64,000 nt of DNA, taken from Macrostomum hystrix (lineage: Eukaryota > Platyhelminthes > Macrostomidae). The translations under genes were made by a program, and so were the position numbers. The stretch is taken from the NCBI GenBank assembly GCA_950097015.1, contig CATNEN010000001.1, forward strand, positions 15,121,001 to 15,185,000, read 5' to 3'. How positions within the stretch are numbered: position 1 is the stretch's first letter; every line of letters starts with the position of its first letter. This document shows positions 39,290 through 49,500 of the stretch, in pieces. The notes beneath the pieces were generated by a model. It had not been told where the DNA came from. It searched no databases and was given only the letters and a program-made list of their open reading frames with translations.

Positions 39290-39524
39290 AGCATCCCCTG
39301 ACGTATAGGCCATGCTTTTGCCTGATGCGCCGGCAGCTTGGGTGATTCGGAGGCACGGGCAGAGCAGCCGCACGCAGTCCTTGGCCTTGCAGGTAATGAA
39401 GCAGGCACTATTTAATGGGCACGTTTGCATGGGAGCCAATGGGCGGCCCATAATTCGATCTAGAGGCAGCGGCCCCACGCGCAATACATCCAGGATGGTT
39501 GCCATGGCGATGCTGATGCTGATG
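39290..39524 (-). CDS. Cys-rich exon of an unrecognised gene
   Basis: Bounded by an acceptor (ctatttgtttgcag|cat) and a donor (gatgct|gtaagtctg). The open frame encodes 'MATILDVLRVGPLPLDRIMG', then a cluster 'CPLNSACFITCKAKDC' with further 'LLCPCLRI', and ends 'MAYTSGDA' in phase 0. Eight cysteines within about 30 residues suggest a disulphide- or zinc-stabilised module. The ATG at 39505 could be a start, though the 5' part of the exon is also open. I do not recognise the family. It lies upstream of the P-type transposase on the same strand; both may be within one host transcription unit ending at 35953. Confidence 0.45.
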
Positions 39525-39994
39525 CTGCAAACAAATAGTAAAACTTAATAGAGTATCTCCAGCCTCTTGATTTTGTGTAGCTAATATTATCAATATTACT
39601 TCTGATTGCCAAAAGTTCAAGTTCCACTTTTCAAGTCTAAGAAATTACTCTCAGGTTAATGTAATCTCCTATATGGATACTATGGATATAAGAATTAGAT
39701 AACAATAAAAGACAAGAATGATTTTAAATATGATAGGGGCCTAAATGGGCCATGTTAGGAGCATAAAATCATTATACTACAATCAACCCTCTTCAAATAT
39801 ATCATTTCAATGAATCCCCCTTTGAATATTACAGCTGATGTAATAATCAGTTCCTGTTGAATACATTCAGGTCTAACAATCAATCCCCTTTTGAATAGTT
39901 GCAATTGCAATAATTTAAACCATCTACTGCACACCATTCAAAAGATGATAATTTCTGCAAACAAATAGTAAAACTAAAAGGAGTTATCACCAGC
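39525..39994. other. Presumed intron/intergenic, AT rich
   Basis: Contains one diverged unit of the neighbouring 60-bp repeat at about 39597. A 35-bp piece (gcaaacaaatagtaaaact... ccagcctcttgattttgtgt) occurs both at 39526-39585 and 39957-40012, a direct duplication. Nothing else seen. Confidence 0.5.
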
Positions 39995-40512
39995 CTCTTG
40001 ATTTTGTGTAGCATTTCATGCATAGCTAATATTATCAATTGCTTTTAATTGCTTTTAATTGCCAAAAGTCTAAGCTCCACTTTTCAACTCTAAGTTGAAG
40101 TCTAAGTCTAAGAAATTGCTTTCAATTGCCAAAAGTCTAAGCTCCACTTTTCAACTCTAAGTTGAAGTCTAAGTCTAAGAAATTGCTTTCAATTGCCAAA
40201 AGTCCAAGCTCCACTTTTCAACTCTAAGTCTAAGTCTAAGAAATTGCTTTTAATTGCCAAAAGTCCAAGCTCCACTTTTCAACTCTAAGTCTAAGTCTAA
40301 GTCTAAGAAATTGCTTTCAATTGCCAAAAGTCCAAGCTCCACTTTTCAACTCTAAGTCTAAATCTAAGTCTAAGAAATTGCTTTCAACTGCCAAAAGTCC
40401 AAGCTCCACTTTTCAAGTCTAAGTCTAAGTCTGAGTCTAAGAAATTGCTTTCAATTGCCAAAAGTCCAAGCTCCACTTTTCAAGTCTAAGTCTAAGTCTA
40501 AGTAAAAAAGCA
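39995..40512. repeat. ~60-bp minisatellite (caattgccaaaagtccaagc)
   Basis: About seven units containing 'gaaattgctttcaattgcca', 'aaagtccaagctccactttt' and a variable number of 'aagtct' hexamers. Length variation is mainly in the hexamer number. Confidence 0.93.
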
Positions 40513-42045
40513 ACGTCTTTTAGCTCCAAATCCTTAAAGAATGATTTTAACTATGCTAGGAGTCTAAAGTTTATAGGTTAGTAGCATTCTATTTAAAGGT
40601 AGTCAATGGTAGTCTTTGATGTAGATAGACGTCCAAGATTTTATACATATTTTCTATAAAAATATTTCCATTTAAAATATGTTCAATAAAAACCAATTAG
40701 GATAATTGTTTACATAACAAAAATAATATATTTTTGTTATTAATATATTAGGTTCCACTAGTGAAATCTCAAAGCCATTTCTTATAGTTCAAGGTGCGAG
40801 TGGGAGTGATAAGCGAAGCGCGTGCGCAAGACAATTTAAAAAGCAATGGACAAAGCAAAGCAATGTCTTTTATTAACAAATTAAAACTTTGCTTTGCAAA
40901 TTCGAACAATAGAAACGATATAAAAATATCAAAATGTAGTAGAAACAGATTTTAACTCAGAGAAAATTACACACTGCCTCAATTTGTTGGTAACTTAGTT
41001 TTTTACGCTTTTGCTGTGCAATATCCGGCTGCGCCAGTCCGGCACCTCTAGATGGTCGGGACAGAAAGTTGTGGCTATTTTTAGAATTCCATGAGTTTGA
41101 CTTGTTATCCGTCAATGTCTTTGACTTTTCATAAAGTCAATGCTTCCTACATCCTTCTCGGGCCGATTCGAGACAGTTCCCGAGGTCCTAGGGAACTGAT
41201 TTTGGTGTCGTTCGAAAGGCCTGGCGATGCTCTATAGATTCCGGTTGAGTCCCCCGAGATTTTCTTTTGGGAGCCAACTTGGGCTCTGAGCGGCTACCTA
41301 ACTTGTCAAAGAGCAATATTAAGTCGAAAATTTGCCAAGGTCGAAATTTCAGTAATCCAATGGGGTCCGTCTGAAGAGGGTTTTGACACCTATAAGAATA
41401 TTCTTATTATTATGCACATGAACACAACAGAAACTGAAGTGCATATAGTATGCCATATATGGAATCACCGACTCTGCAGCAAATCGGGATACTTTTGCTA
41501 ATGATTTTATTCATAATTTTGTTACTATGATATAGTATATAGAATATAGTGCCTAAATAAGTGAGCGACCAAATCACACATCATATCCAGTCGATGGTTA
41601 GTTTTTGTGTAGAAACTATCAAACAAAGCCAGCCAATTAAGGGTAGAAATAGCACGCTATTTTTCCTCCAGGGGCAGATTTTCTTGAAAGTCCAGCATAT
41701 GGATAAAACTTTTACGCCCTTTTCGATTAAATAATTTTCAAAGCCATCCAAGTCAGTATTACTCAGCAATTCTTGCCGAAGACCCTATTCTTTCGAAAAT
41801 CGCATACGAAATTCAACTCGGGGTGGAGCTACAGAGAGCTATCCAGCATAAGAAGGCCCTCAGCATTGCTGCGGTCACTCTGAACTTTGCCGCTGCAATC
41901 ATTTCTAGGTTCAGAATGGCCGCCATCATCAATTTGTTAATGCGTTCGTCTGAAATTTTATTAGCTAATTTTTTATCCTTTGACTGAGTTTCTAAAAGTA
42001 AAAAAGTTTTTGTTTTTATCAGTTTTTTTTTCAGTAATCCCCACA
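40513..42045. other. Intergenic sequence, nothing recognised
   Basis: AT rich, with no gene-like frame on either strand. A 41-kb stretch with 'cttctcgggccgattcgaga' is unique. Confidence 0.35.
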
Positions 42046-43725
42046 GAATCAGCGGAAAACCTATACGGTAATCCTAGGTAATCACCTATACAGTTTTAGT
42101 TTAATATCTCTTATACGGTTAACCCCCACAGAATTATTCTGAAAGGGAATAAGAGAAATAAGAGAATCTATTTGATATCTCTTATACGGGAATCGCCACA
42201 GATTCTATTTAATATCTCTCAAGCGGGAATCCCCACAGAATCTATTGAATATCTCTTATACGGTGAACCCCCACAGAATCTTTTTGATATCTCTTAAGCG
42301 GGAATCCCCACAGAATCTATTGAATATCTTTTATTTGCCAACTTTGCAAATTTGCCAACTGGGCAAACAAAATTGGCCCCTTCTGCCGGACCTATTAAGG
42401 CCATTTGTCCTGGGCCATGCATTAGTACATCTTCGACCTTCATTTTTTAATTTGAAAGCTGAAAGCTGAAATGGAAAGACGAATTAAGAGTTTCCTTATT
42501 GAACCTTTCGCAAGGGCTGCAATTGCCATAGACATCTTGCGTACGTAACGTACCACTAGCCTTCGTGATGATATTCATTGGTTATTTTATGAAATACACA
42601 ACCCCACAGAATCCATTGAATATCTGTTATACGGGAATCCCCACGGAATCTATTTGATATCTCTAATACGGGAATCCCCACAGAATCTATTGAATATCTT
42701 TTATACGGGAATCGCCACAGAATCTATTGAATATCTTTTATACGGGAATATCCACAGAATCTATTGAATATCTTTTATACGGGAATCCCCACGGAATCTA
42801 TTTAATATCTCTCCAGCAGGAATCCCCACAGAATCTATTTAATATCTCTCAAGCGGGAATCCCCGCAGAATCTATTTAATATCTCTCAAGCGGGAATCGC
42901 CACCGAATCTATTGAATATCTTTTATACGGGAATCCCCACAGAATCTATTGAATATCTTTTATACGGGAATCCCCACAGAATCTATTGAATATCTTTTAT
43001 ACGGGAATCCCCACGGAATCTATTTGATATCTCTCAAGCGGGAATCGCCACAGAATCTATTGAATATCTCTTATACGGTGAACCCCACGGAATCTATTTG
43101 GTATCTCTCAAGCGGGAATCGCCACAGAATCTATTGAATATCTCTTATACGGTGAACCCCACGGAATCTATTTGGTATCTCTCAAGCGGGAATCGCCACA
43201 GAATCTATTGAATATCTCTTATACGGTGAACCCCACGGAATCTATTTGATATCTCTTAAGCGGGAATCCCCGCAGAATCTATTTAATATCTCTCAAGCGG
43301 GAATCCCCACAGAATCCATTGAATATCTGTTATACGGGAATCCCCACGGAATCTATTTGATATCTCTAATACGGGAATCCCCACAGAATCTATTTAATAT
43401 CTCTCAAGCGGGAATCCCCGCAGAATCTATTTAATATCTCTCAAGCGGGAATCCAAACAGAATCCATTGAATATCTGTTATACGGGAATCCCACAGAATT
43501 TATTGAATATCTCTCAAGCGGGAATCCCCGCAGAATCTATTTAATATCTCTCAAGCGGGAATCTCCACAGAATCTATTGAATATATTTTATACGGGAATC
43601 CCCACAGAATCTATTGAATATCTTTTATACGGGAATCCCCACGGAATCTATTTAATATCTCTCAAGCAGGAATCCCCACAGAAACTATTTAATATCTCTC
43701 AAGCGGGAATCCCCGCAGAATCCTT
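42046..43725. repeat. 37-bp satellite array, block 1
   Basis: Roughly 40 units of 37 bp (gaatctattgaatatctttt + atacgggaatccccaca), with variants 'ctctcaagcggg', 'ctcttatacggtgaa' and 'tttgatatc'. It is interrupted at about 42325-42600 by unique sequence. A ~480-bp part (about 42880-43385) is almost identical to block 2 at 44870-45325. Confidence 0.95.
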
Positions 43726-43867
43726 GTTGCTGAAGGTCCAGCTCGAGTTGGACTAGCAGATCCATACATAAATGCACCTTATAGCTACCTATGTAATGTC
43801 GATATTAAACAAGTATTTGACAAAATAGTTTTCTTGCGAATTATATTACCTCTGAATGTCTTTGTAG

Positions 43868-44142
43868 ACTCAACTAGAGCCACAAATGTGCATGAAGTGC
43901 CAAAAGGAAGCCTGCCTCATATGCCACAGCTGCAGCTCTGGTTAGTACTTAGTACACCAGTGCTTATTTTTTTTAGTTTTACTTCTCTACTTTTACTTAT
44001 TAGGATGTAGCATTTTAGTTTTTTAATCTGCTCAAATGTTCTCATTGCAGCTGATATATCAGTCATCCTGTGCTTGAAGTGCTATATCGGCTATCATGAT
44101 TTTGAAGCACTCAAGCACAAAGCTAGCGTATTTTCACCTGAT
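43868..44142 (+). CDS. Two short Cys-rich exons between satellite blocks (unrecognised gene, partial)
   Basis: Exon 43868-43940 (ctttgtag|act ... tctg|gttagt) and exon 44051-44142 (tctcattgcag|ctg ... cctgat|gtaagt) join in frame (Gly/Ala codon split). They give 'QMCMKCQKEACLICHSCSS' + 'ADISVILCLKCYIGYHDFEA' + 'LKHKASVF'. The spacing of three CxxC pairs followed by two His resembles a treble-clef or B-box-like zinc-binding module. No start or end was found; flanking satellite may lie in its introns. Low but real support from two matched splice junctions. Confidence 0.45.
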
Positions 44143-44211
44143 GTAAGTTCGTCTAGGCCGAGTTGTAAGTTTAAATCCTTTCCTATAGTGGCCTTTCTCC
44201 ACATCCTGCTT

Positions 44212-44725
44212 TCAGGCGCTGGTAAGATTTTTTCTAGGACAACTAGATAAGATGCACTCACCCTCGCAAAGGAACAGATACAGGGTGTCCGTCGTTAGTA
44301 CAGCAACAAATCCGTCGAATCCCGGACAGGTTCTCGTTCCCTTGCACAAAAGGACAATCACATTTGAACCTGAGGTGGGATTTTCCTTCAGAAACGCATT
44401 TAGTTTGGCCTGGACGTCTTTGCTAGTGCCATTTGTCTCCTGTTCCAGTTTAGTCACTTTGTAGACTGTCTCTAATGCAGAGCGCCTTGCACAAATATCT
44501 CGTGGCATTGTCATTCTGACGGCACTCGTCGCAGGACGCTTTCTGGCAGCTGGGGAATGAATTCCACTGCATAAAGGTCGGCAATGAAAAGTACCTTAGG
44601 ATTTGATTCCGCATAGATTTGTGCTGCATTTCATTGTATTTTGAAGAAAATACATGAAGCACTTGCTTGTTGAAAACCGCACCGGAGGGAAACGCAAGAG
44701 AGAGCAGAAAGAAGACGAGATGCAT
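44212..44725 (-). CDS. Signal-peptide exon of an unrecognised secreted or membrane protein
   Basis: From the ATG at 44725 the product begins with the signal-like 'MHLVFFLLSLAFPSGAVFNK', followed by an ectodomain with Cys residues (SCQKASCDECRQ) and an N-glycosylation sequon. The first frame stops at 44450. An overlapping frame (open 44514-44212) continues with codon-like sequence 'ALETVYKVTKLEQETNGTSK' and 'SGSNVIVLLCKGTRTCPGFD', up to a donor at 44262 (gag g|gtgagt). A one-base indel or an unrecognised mini-intron between about 44450 and 44510 would link them. It overlaps nothing on the plus strand but faces the exons at 43868-44142. Possibly the first exon of the gene ending at 35953; unproven. 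Confidence 0.42.
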
Positions 44726-44868
44726 ATGAGCAAACGCAACACGCTCAAACACATCAGAAAAATCTTCATTGTTATTGAAAATAGTGCACACTGCTCACTA
44801 AATGAGACATGCTGTACTGTTCATTTGCTGGTAATAAACGTGAGAGCTGATGCATCGTCGCCAGAGCC

Positions 44869-45325
44869 TATTTAATATCTCTCAAGCGGGAATCGCCACA
44901 GAATCTATTGAATATCTTTTATACGGGAATCGCCACAGAATCTATTGAATATCTTTTATACGGGAATCCCCACAGAATCTATTGAATATCTTTTATACGG
45001 GAATCCCCACGGAATCTATTTGATATCTCTCAAGCGGGAATCGCCACAGAATCTATTGAATATCTCTTATACGGTGAACCCCACGGAATCTATTTGGTAT
45101 CTCTCAAGCGGGAATCGCCACAGAATCTATTGAATATCTCTTATACGGTGAACCCCACGGAATCTATTTGATCTCTTAAGCGGGAATCCCCGCAGAATCT
45201 ATTTAATATCTCTCAAGCGGGAATCCCCACAGAATCCATTGAATATCTGTTATACGGGAATCCCCACGGAATCTATTTGATATCTCTAATACGGGAATCC
45301 CCACAGAATCTATTTAATATCTTCC
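44869..45325. repeat. 37-bp satellite array, block 2 (duplicate of block 1 segment)
   Basis: Nearly base-for-base the same unit order as 42880-43385. Even the chance 62-codon open frame at 42949-43137 recurs identically at 44945-45133. One difference is the loss of 'at' in 'tttgatatctc' near 45170. This indicates a recent segmental duplication or gene conversion across the 1.1-kb insert. Confidence 0.95.
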
Positions 45326-45440
45326 CGTATATCAAGCGCTGAAATGATATATATATATATTATTAATTTATATATATTTATTTATTACCATTTATTATAT
45401 ATATATATTATTTATATCTTTTTATATATTTATGTCTTAA
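45326..45440. repeat. (TA)n-rich low-complexity DNA
   Basis: Runs of 'tatatatatat' and 'tttattta' between satellite block 2 and the next coding-like stretch. Confidence 0.85.
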
Positions 45441-45463
45441 TATATGGCCAAAACATCGTTGCC

Positions 45464-45838
45464 ATGATGCGCAAAGAGAAGCCGCCGTCTTCGAAGAAAT
45501 CCAGTAAGCACCGCAAAAGGAAAGGGTATCGATACGGTGGCGGATGCGGCGCCTATAAAAAATGGCAGCCTGCTGCCGCAACCGGCAATCCTGCATTAGG
45601 AAAGCGTCTTAGTGCTGCCAAGGCCCGCGGCCTCTGCAAGGCAACCTTTGCTGCCACAACCGGCGCCGATCGGACTATTTGGATTGACGACCAAGCAACA
45701 AGTTCAACTGCAGCAGAATCAGCAACTGCAGCAACAGCAGTTCCAGACCTTCAAACTTTATCAGCTTTATCAGGGTCTACAAATCAAAGCCTTTACATCA
45801 CACTGCCTTCCAATCACATGAAGCCTTTGAATGGTTAA
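45464..45838 (+). pseudogene. Coding-like fragment with Lys/Arg-rich start and duplicated Gln-rich segment
   Basis: From 45464 the frame encodes 'MMRKEKPPSSKKSSKHRKRK' and 'GYRYGGGCGAYKKW'. At 45584 it enters a segment that recurs at 47742. In another frame this segment reads 'PAPIGLFGLTTKQQVQLQQN' followed by a Gln run, and this second frame looks the more protein-like. Frames do not agree across the junction. I take this as a gene fragment rather than an intact gene. Confidence 0.35.
45584..45757 (+). repeat. Duplicated segment, copy 1 of 2
   Basis: About 174 bp from 'ggcaatcctgcattaggaaa' to 'ttccagaccttcaaac', nearly identical to 47742-47926. Copy 2 has 11 extra bases (cgctcctcctg) after 'gcgtcttag'. 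Confidence 0.93.
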
Positions 45839-46129
45839 AGCTGTATCTCGCTGTGCATACTACGAGCTAAATCATTATACCACTTTTCAGTGTGATCTGC
45901 AAAAGCGGCTGCAGTTGTGGTTAGTTTATTTTTATGCGGAGCATGGACTAACTTTTGTAATCATTGTGTTCAAACTAGCCTGCTCATTATCATATTTTTA
46001 AATAGTTTATGTGCAACAAAACTTGGCATTTGATAAACGATAAAACACATAGCATTTGTTCTGCTGACATCATTTTATTTTGTTAATTCTGCAACTCACA
46101 CATTCTGCAACTCTCAACAATGGCTGCTT

Positions 46130-46445
46130 GTGTCTTCTGTGTATATATGTGCCTGTGTGTGAAGGAAGAAGACCGTGAGTCTTCTGTGTATATATTATGC
46201 CTGCCTGTGTGTGAAGGAAGAAGACCGTGAGTCTTCTGTGTATATATATACCTGCCTGTGTGTGAAGGAAGAAGACCGTGAGTCTTCTGTGTATATATAT
46301 GCCTGCCTGTTTGTGAAGGAAGAAGACCGTAAGTCTTCTGTGTATATATATGCCTGCCTGTGTGTGAAGGAAGAAGACCGTGAGTCTTCTGTGTATATAT
46401 GCCTGTGTGTGAAGGAAGAAGACCGTGAGTCTTCTGTGTATATAT
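46130..46445. repeat. ~60-bp tandem repeat (ctgtgtgtgaaggaagaaga)
   Basis: Six units of 50-62 bp: 'gtatatatatgcctgcctgt' + 'gtgtgaaggaagaagaccgt' + 'gagtcttctgt'. The open frame through it is repeat-derived. Confidence 0.94.
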
Positions 46446-46558
46446 ATGAGCGAGAGAATGAGCGAGTTACAGTAGCGAGAGAATGAGCGAGAGAATGAGC
46501 GAGTTACAGTAGCGAGAGAATGAGCGAGTTACAGTAGCGAGAGAATGAGCGAGAGAAT
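46446..46558. repeat. 'gagcgagagaat' repeat abutting the Tudor fragment
   Basis: Units 'gagcgagagaatgagcga' + 'gttacagtagc', three to four copies, ending exactly where Tudor-type coding sequence begins. Confidence 0.9.
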
Positions 46559-47740
46559 GACCAGATCTACGCCCTACCCGATGGGCCTCTGCGTGCCCGA
46601 CCGCCTCTGGTCCGCTGCTGCAGTCTGGAGGGCCTCCTAGCCATTGACGAGGACGCGGCGCGGCAGGAGATCTCTCGGCTTGCCTTGGAGCGGCCGGTGA
46701 CTCTTCGGATTTCGAAAATCGACGGCTTGATTGAGAGTACCGGCGAGGCTGCCATCGTAGCCGAAGATATGCTGGACGATACTGGCAAATCAGTTAGCGA
46801 GCGGCTCCTTGAGCTGCGGTTGGTCAGGCGGTACAAGCCTGCCCGGCCCAGCCTGGAATCATTTGCAGAGCTCAAGATTGTAAACTCCGAAACCGCGCCA
46901 CCTTGTGTCTAAGAGCAAGCCAAGCCGCTTGTCAACAAATTTCAACAGTCTGCGCTGTCCACCTACGAATCTAAGTTGCCCAGCAACGAAGCGAAAGTTC
47001 CTAGCAACGAAACCAAAGGTCCTAGCAATGGGAATATTCCGCCTAGCAACGAAACTAAAGAGCGCAGCAACGAGAATATTCCGCCTGGCAACGAATTCAA
47101 AGAGCCTGGCAACGAGAGCATTCCGCTCAGCAACGAAACCAAAGGGTCTAGCAACGGGAATATTCAGCCTAGCAACGAATGCAAAGGGCATAGTAACGAG
47201 AATATTCCGCCTAGTAACAAGAATCTTCCGCCTATCAACAACACTAGACCACTTAGAAACGAAGCTAAGCCGGCTATGAACGCTGGGAAATCTATCTACA
47301 TCGGTGCCGTCACGATTACTGAAGTGCTCTCACCGAACGAGTTTTTTTGCATTCTGCCCAATGCACCACCTCCAGTTCTGCCCCTGTCACCTAGGGAACC
47401 AATAGGCCTCACAAGTCTGGCCGAACTTGATGAGTTCGACCTCAACGCCCTATACGTGGCCCGCTATTCGAGGGATCCTACTCGCCGCTACAATCGCGTG
47501 CGCCTGCTCAGCTTGAACCTTTGCAACGCCACGGCAACCGTGCTTCTAGTCGACTTTGGTCACGTCGAATCGACGAAACCACGTGGTCGAAGCCACGAAA
47601 TATATCAAGTACCTACCTGTTGTGGCCTTCGGCTTTGGCGGTTTCGGCTGCTTCCGCTGGGGGGAGGGGCGGAGCGCGTTGGGAGTTCCAGTCTCTGCCG
47701 CGCAGTCGCAGTGCATTGCGTGAACGCCTGACTTAGACTG
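46559..47740 (+). pseudogene. Tudor-domain protein pseudogene (TDRD/Tudor family fragment)
   Basis: One frame reads an extended-Tudor tail, 'IYALPDGPLRARPPLVRCCS' + 'LEGL', then 'LERPVTLRISKIDG'. It hits an in-frame TAA at 46910-46912 and continues in the same frame with a repetitive linker (PSNETKG / PSNENIPP, about 14 units). A Tudor core follows: 'KSIYIGAVTITEVLSPNEFF', 'ALYVARYSRDPTRRYNRVRL', 'TATVLLVDFGHVES'. After this a ~22-bp direct duplication (gtcgaatcgacgaaacc / gtcgaagccacgaaat) shifts frame; the continuation 'VVEATKYIKYLP' and 'VPVSAAQSQCIA' lies in another frame. Family knowledge: such proteins bind dimethyl-arginine of PIWI proteins in germ granules. Here the 5' Tudor core is missing and two lesions are present, so I call a pseudogene. 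Confidence 0.72.
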
Positions 47741-47741
47741 T

Positions 47742-47926
47742 CGGCAATCCTGCATTAGGAAAGCGTCTTAGCGCTCCTCCTGTGCTGCCAAGGCCCGCGG
47801 CCTCTGCAAGGCAACCTTTGCTGCCACAACCGGCGCCGATCGGACTATTTGGATTGACGACCAAGCAACAAGTTCAACTGCAGCAGAATCAGCAACTGCA
47901 GCAACAGCAGTTCCAGACCTTCAAAC
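47742..47926 (+). repeat. Duplicated segment, copy 2 of 2
   Basis: Matches 45584-45757. Here the protein-like frame 'VLPRPAASARQPLLPQPAPI' continues into a Gln-rich run and ends 'FQTFKPQ' then TAA. The two copies bracket the Tudor pseudogene. Confidence 0.93.
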
Positions 47927-48476
47927 CTCAGTAAAAAGGAAATTGTAAAAGCTTTTATTTTTATTACCAAATTCTAAAAGCACTGAGTGAATGAAGATTG
48001 AGCTACGGACACCTTACCTGAGAGGGAGGTGTACTCTCAGCGAATCTGCTCATTTTTGTGTAATTTTTTTATCTTCGAGCGTGGGTACATTTTTTTAAAT
48101 TGGTCGAGGGCGGCTGTATCAAAAGAAACAAGCTTTGATAATTCTGTGAAGGCACTGTGAAGGCATTTTACCTTGCTGCGCGGAAGGAATTGAGTTTTCT
48201 GCTAAATGGCTTGGTTAGCCTAATGCCCACTTTTTTGTAAAAATGTAACGATATATGATTTTCACTTTTTCAACCTTCACATTGAATGTTTTTAAACTAA
48301 AAAGTTGTAGAAATCAGCGCTCAAGAAGTGCTACTGCAAGTAGCAAATAGCAATTCAGCAAGAAGCCCCAGTTTGAATGTGTCTGCCCAACCAATGGCTG
48401 AATGACTCGCTTCTGATTGGTCCATGGAGGCGAGGGCTTTAGCTCTTATGCAGGAGGTAGAAAAGCCTATTTTTCG
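47927..48476. other. Spacer and putative promoter-proximal DNA
   Basis: Unique AT-rich sequence. CCAAT-type motifs occur as 'cccaaccaatggc' (about 48387) and inverted 'tgattggtcc' (about 48413) ahead of the TATA element below. Confidence 0.35.
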
Positions 48477-48486
48477 CTATAAAGGA
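48477..48486 (+). promoter_or_regulatory. TATA-box-like element
   Basis: 'ctataaagga' about 60 bp before the ATG at 48544 and downstream of two CCAAT-like motifs, a plausible core promoter. Confidence 0.45.
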
Positions 48487-48543
48487 GACACTCCACCAGG
48501 ACTAAAGTAGAGCATTTACTAACAATGCTCTACCTGGAATGCA

Positions 48544-48789
48544 ATGCTTGCCTTTTCCTGGCTTCCTTTTTCTTGCTTTTCTGTGCTTTTTGCTTTCTTC
48601 GCCGTTTTAATTATTTTCTTCGAAACAATTTATCAGCAAATATATTGCATGTGGGCCATAGACGGTGCCCTTCCCTCGTTCGCTCTCTGCTATGTCGCAA
48701 CTGCTGTCTCTGTCTGCCTTCGTGTCTGGGAGTGTGGTGTTTACCTAGCTATGATTCTGGGCCTCATTCTGGGGAAATTTTTGCTGTAA
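48544..48789 (+). CDS. Small hydrophobic multi-pass membrane protein (hypothetical)
   Basis: 81 residues, starting 'MLAFSWLPFSCFSVLFAFFA', with three hydrophobic stretches (about 4-25, 37-55 and 62-80) and few charges. An overlapping frame from 48525 is Cys-rich and less convincing. The TATA and CCAAT motifs upstream support transcription, but I recognise no family and cannot exclude chance. Confidence 0.3.
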   Translation: MLAFSWLPFSCFSVLFAFFAVLIIFFETIYQQIYCMWAIDGALPSFALCYVATAVSVCLRVWECGVYLAMILGLILGKFLL

Positions 48790-48931
48790 AAAGCTCTTTT
48801 CTAAAGAATTGACTTTTTCTAATCGAGATAGAATGTGCTAGAGTACAATATTTCTCTAATTTTGGCATACTTTTTATATAGCAAATCATCTCTTATGACA
48901 ACGAATAAATGTCCTCTTTTTATATCTATAT

Positions 48932-49195
48932 TGTGGCGGACAGTCAACACGCGACCGGCCAGCAACAGTGCAGCCGCACCCAAACCCCTCAACCTCAGTC
49001 TAGTTGAGGTGGGGGTTGGTGCACCCAGCCAGCCGGCTCGCTAAGCCGGGTGTGAGAAGTCACGCCACCATTTCGCACCTCCCTAGGCCCCTCTATCTCG
49101 CTCGCGCGCTTGCTGTAAATATAAATATACGTGCCATGCAGCACACTAACTTCGCTGCCACTCCAACTTCGTCAACAAAAGGCCTTCCGCCTTAT
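48932..49195 (+). mobile_element. Probable LTR (solo or 5' LTR) of a retrotransposon
   Basis: Starts TGTGGCGGACAGTCAACACG and ends immediately before a primer-binding site. It contains 'tataaatatac' (about 49118) as a promoter-like element. The partner LTR and gag/pol were not found downstream, so this is a remnant. The 3' border is inferred from the primer site rather than from a second copy. Confidence 0.55.
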
Positions 49196-49209
49196 TGGTG
49201 AGCCCGACG
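49196..49209 (+). other. Primer-binding site, tRNA-Trp type
   Basis: TGGTGAGCCCGACG matches 13 of 14 bases complementary to the 3' end of tRNA-Trp, the primer used by several retroviruses and by CsRn1-like elements of flatworms. Confidence 0.6.
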
Positions 49210-49424
49210 TCTACAAAAATAAGTGCGTTTATTAGCTGTGTGTTGCATTTTCCCATTTGCATTATTTTTTATGTATCTGTGCTAGTTTTTTGCGTTTTTA
49301 CTCAAACCGCTCAGTGTTACTAGCTGCAGTTACTTTAAATAAGCTAGTTTTTCTTTTGTTCTGTGTGCTCAATCTACCTGGTCGGCCCTGTGCGGTCCTG
49401 GCAGCCAACCGCCTTGGCCGACAA

Positions 49425-49500
49425 CAGCAGCACAGCAGAACAGCAGCACAGCAGAACAGCAGCACAGCAGAACAGCAGAACAGCAGCACAGCCAGCACAG
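49425..49500. repeat. 'cagcacagcagaa' repeat
   Basis: Imperfect tandem copies of 'cagcagcacagcagaa', giving Gln/Ser/Thr-rich frames. Confidence 0.88.

Noticed and set aside
42949..43137. Duplicated 62-codon ORF (also at 44945) as a conserved small protein
   Set aside because: Identity is explained by duplication of the 37-bp satellite block, not protein conservation.
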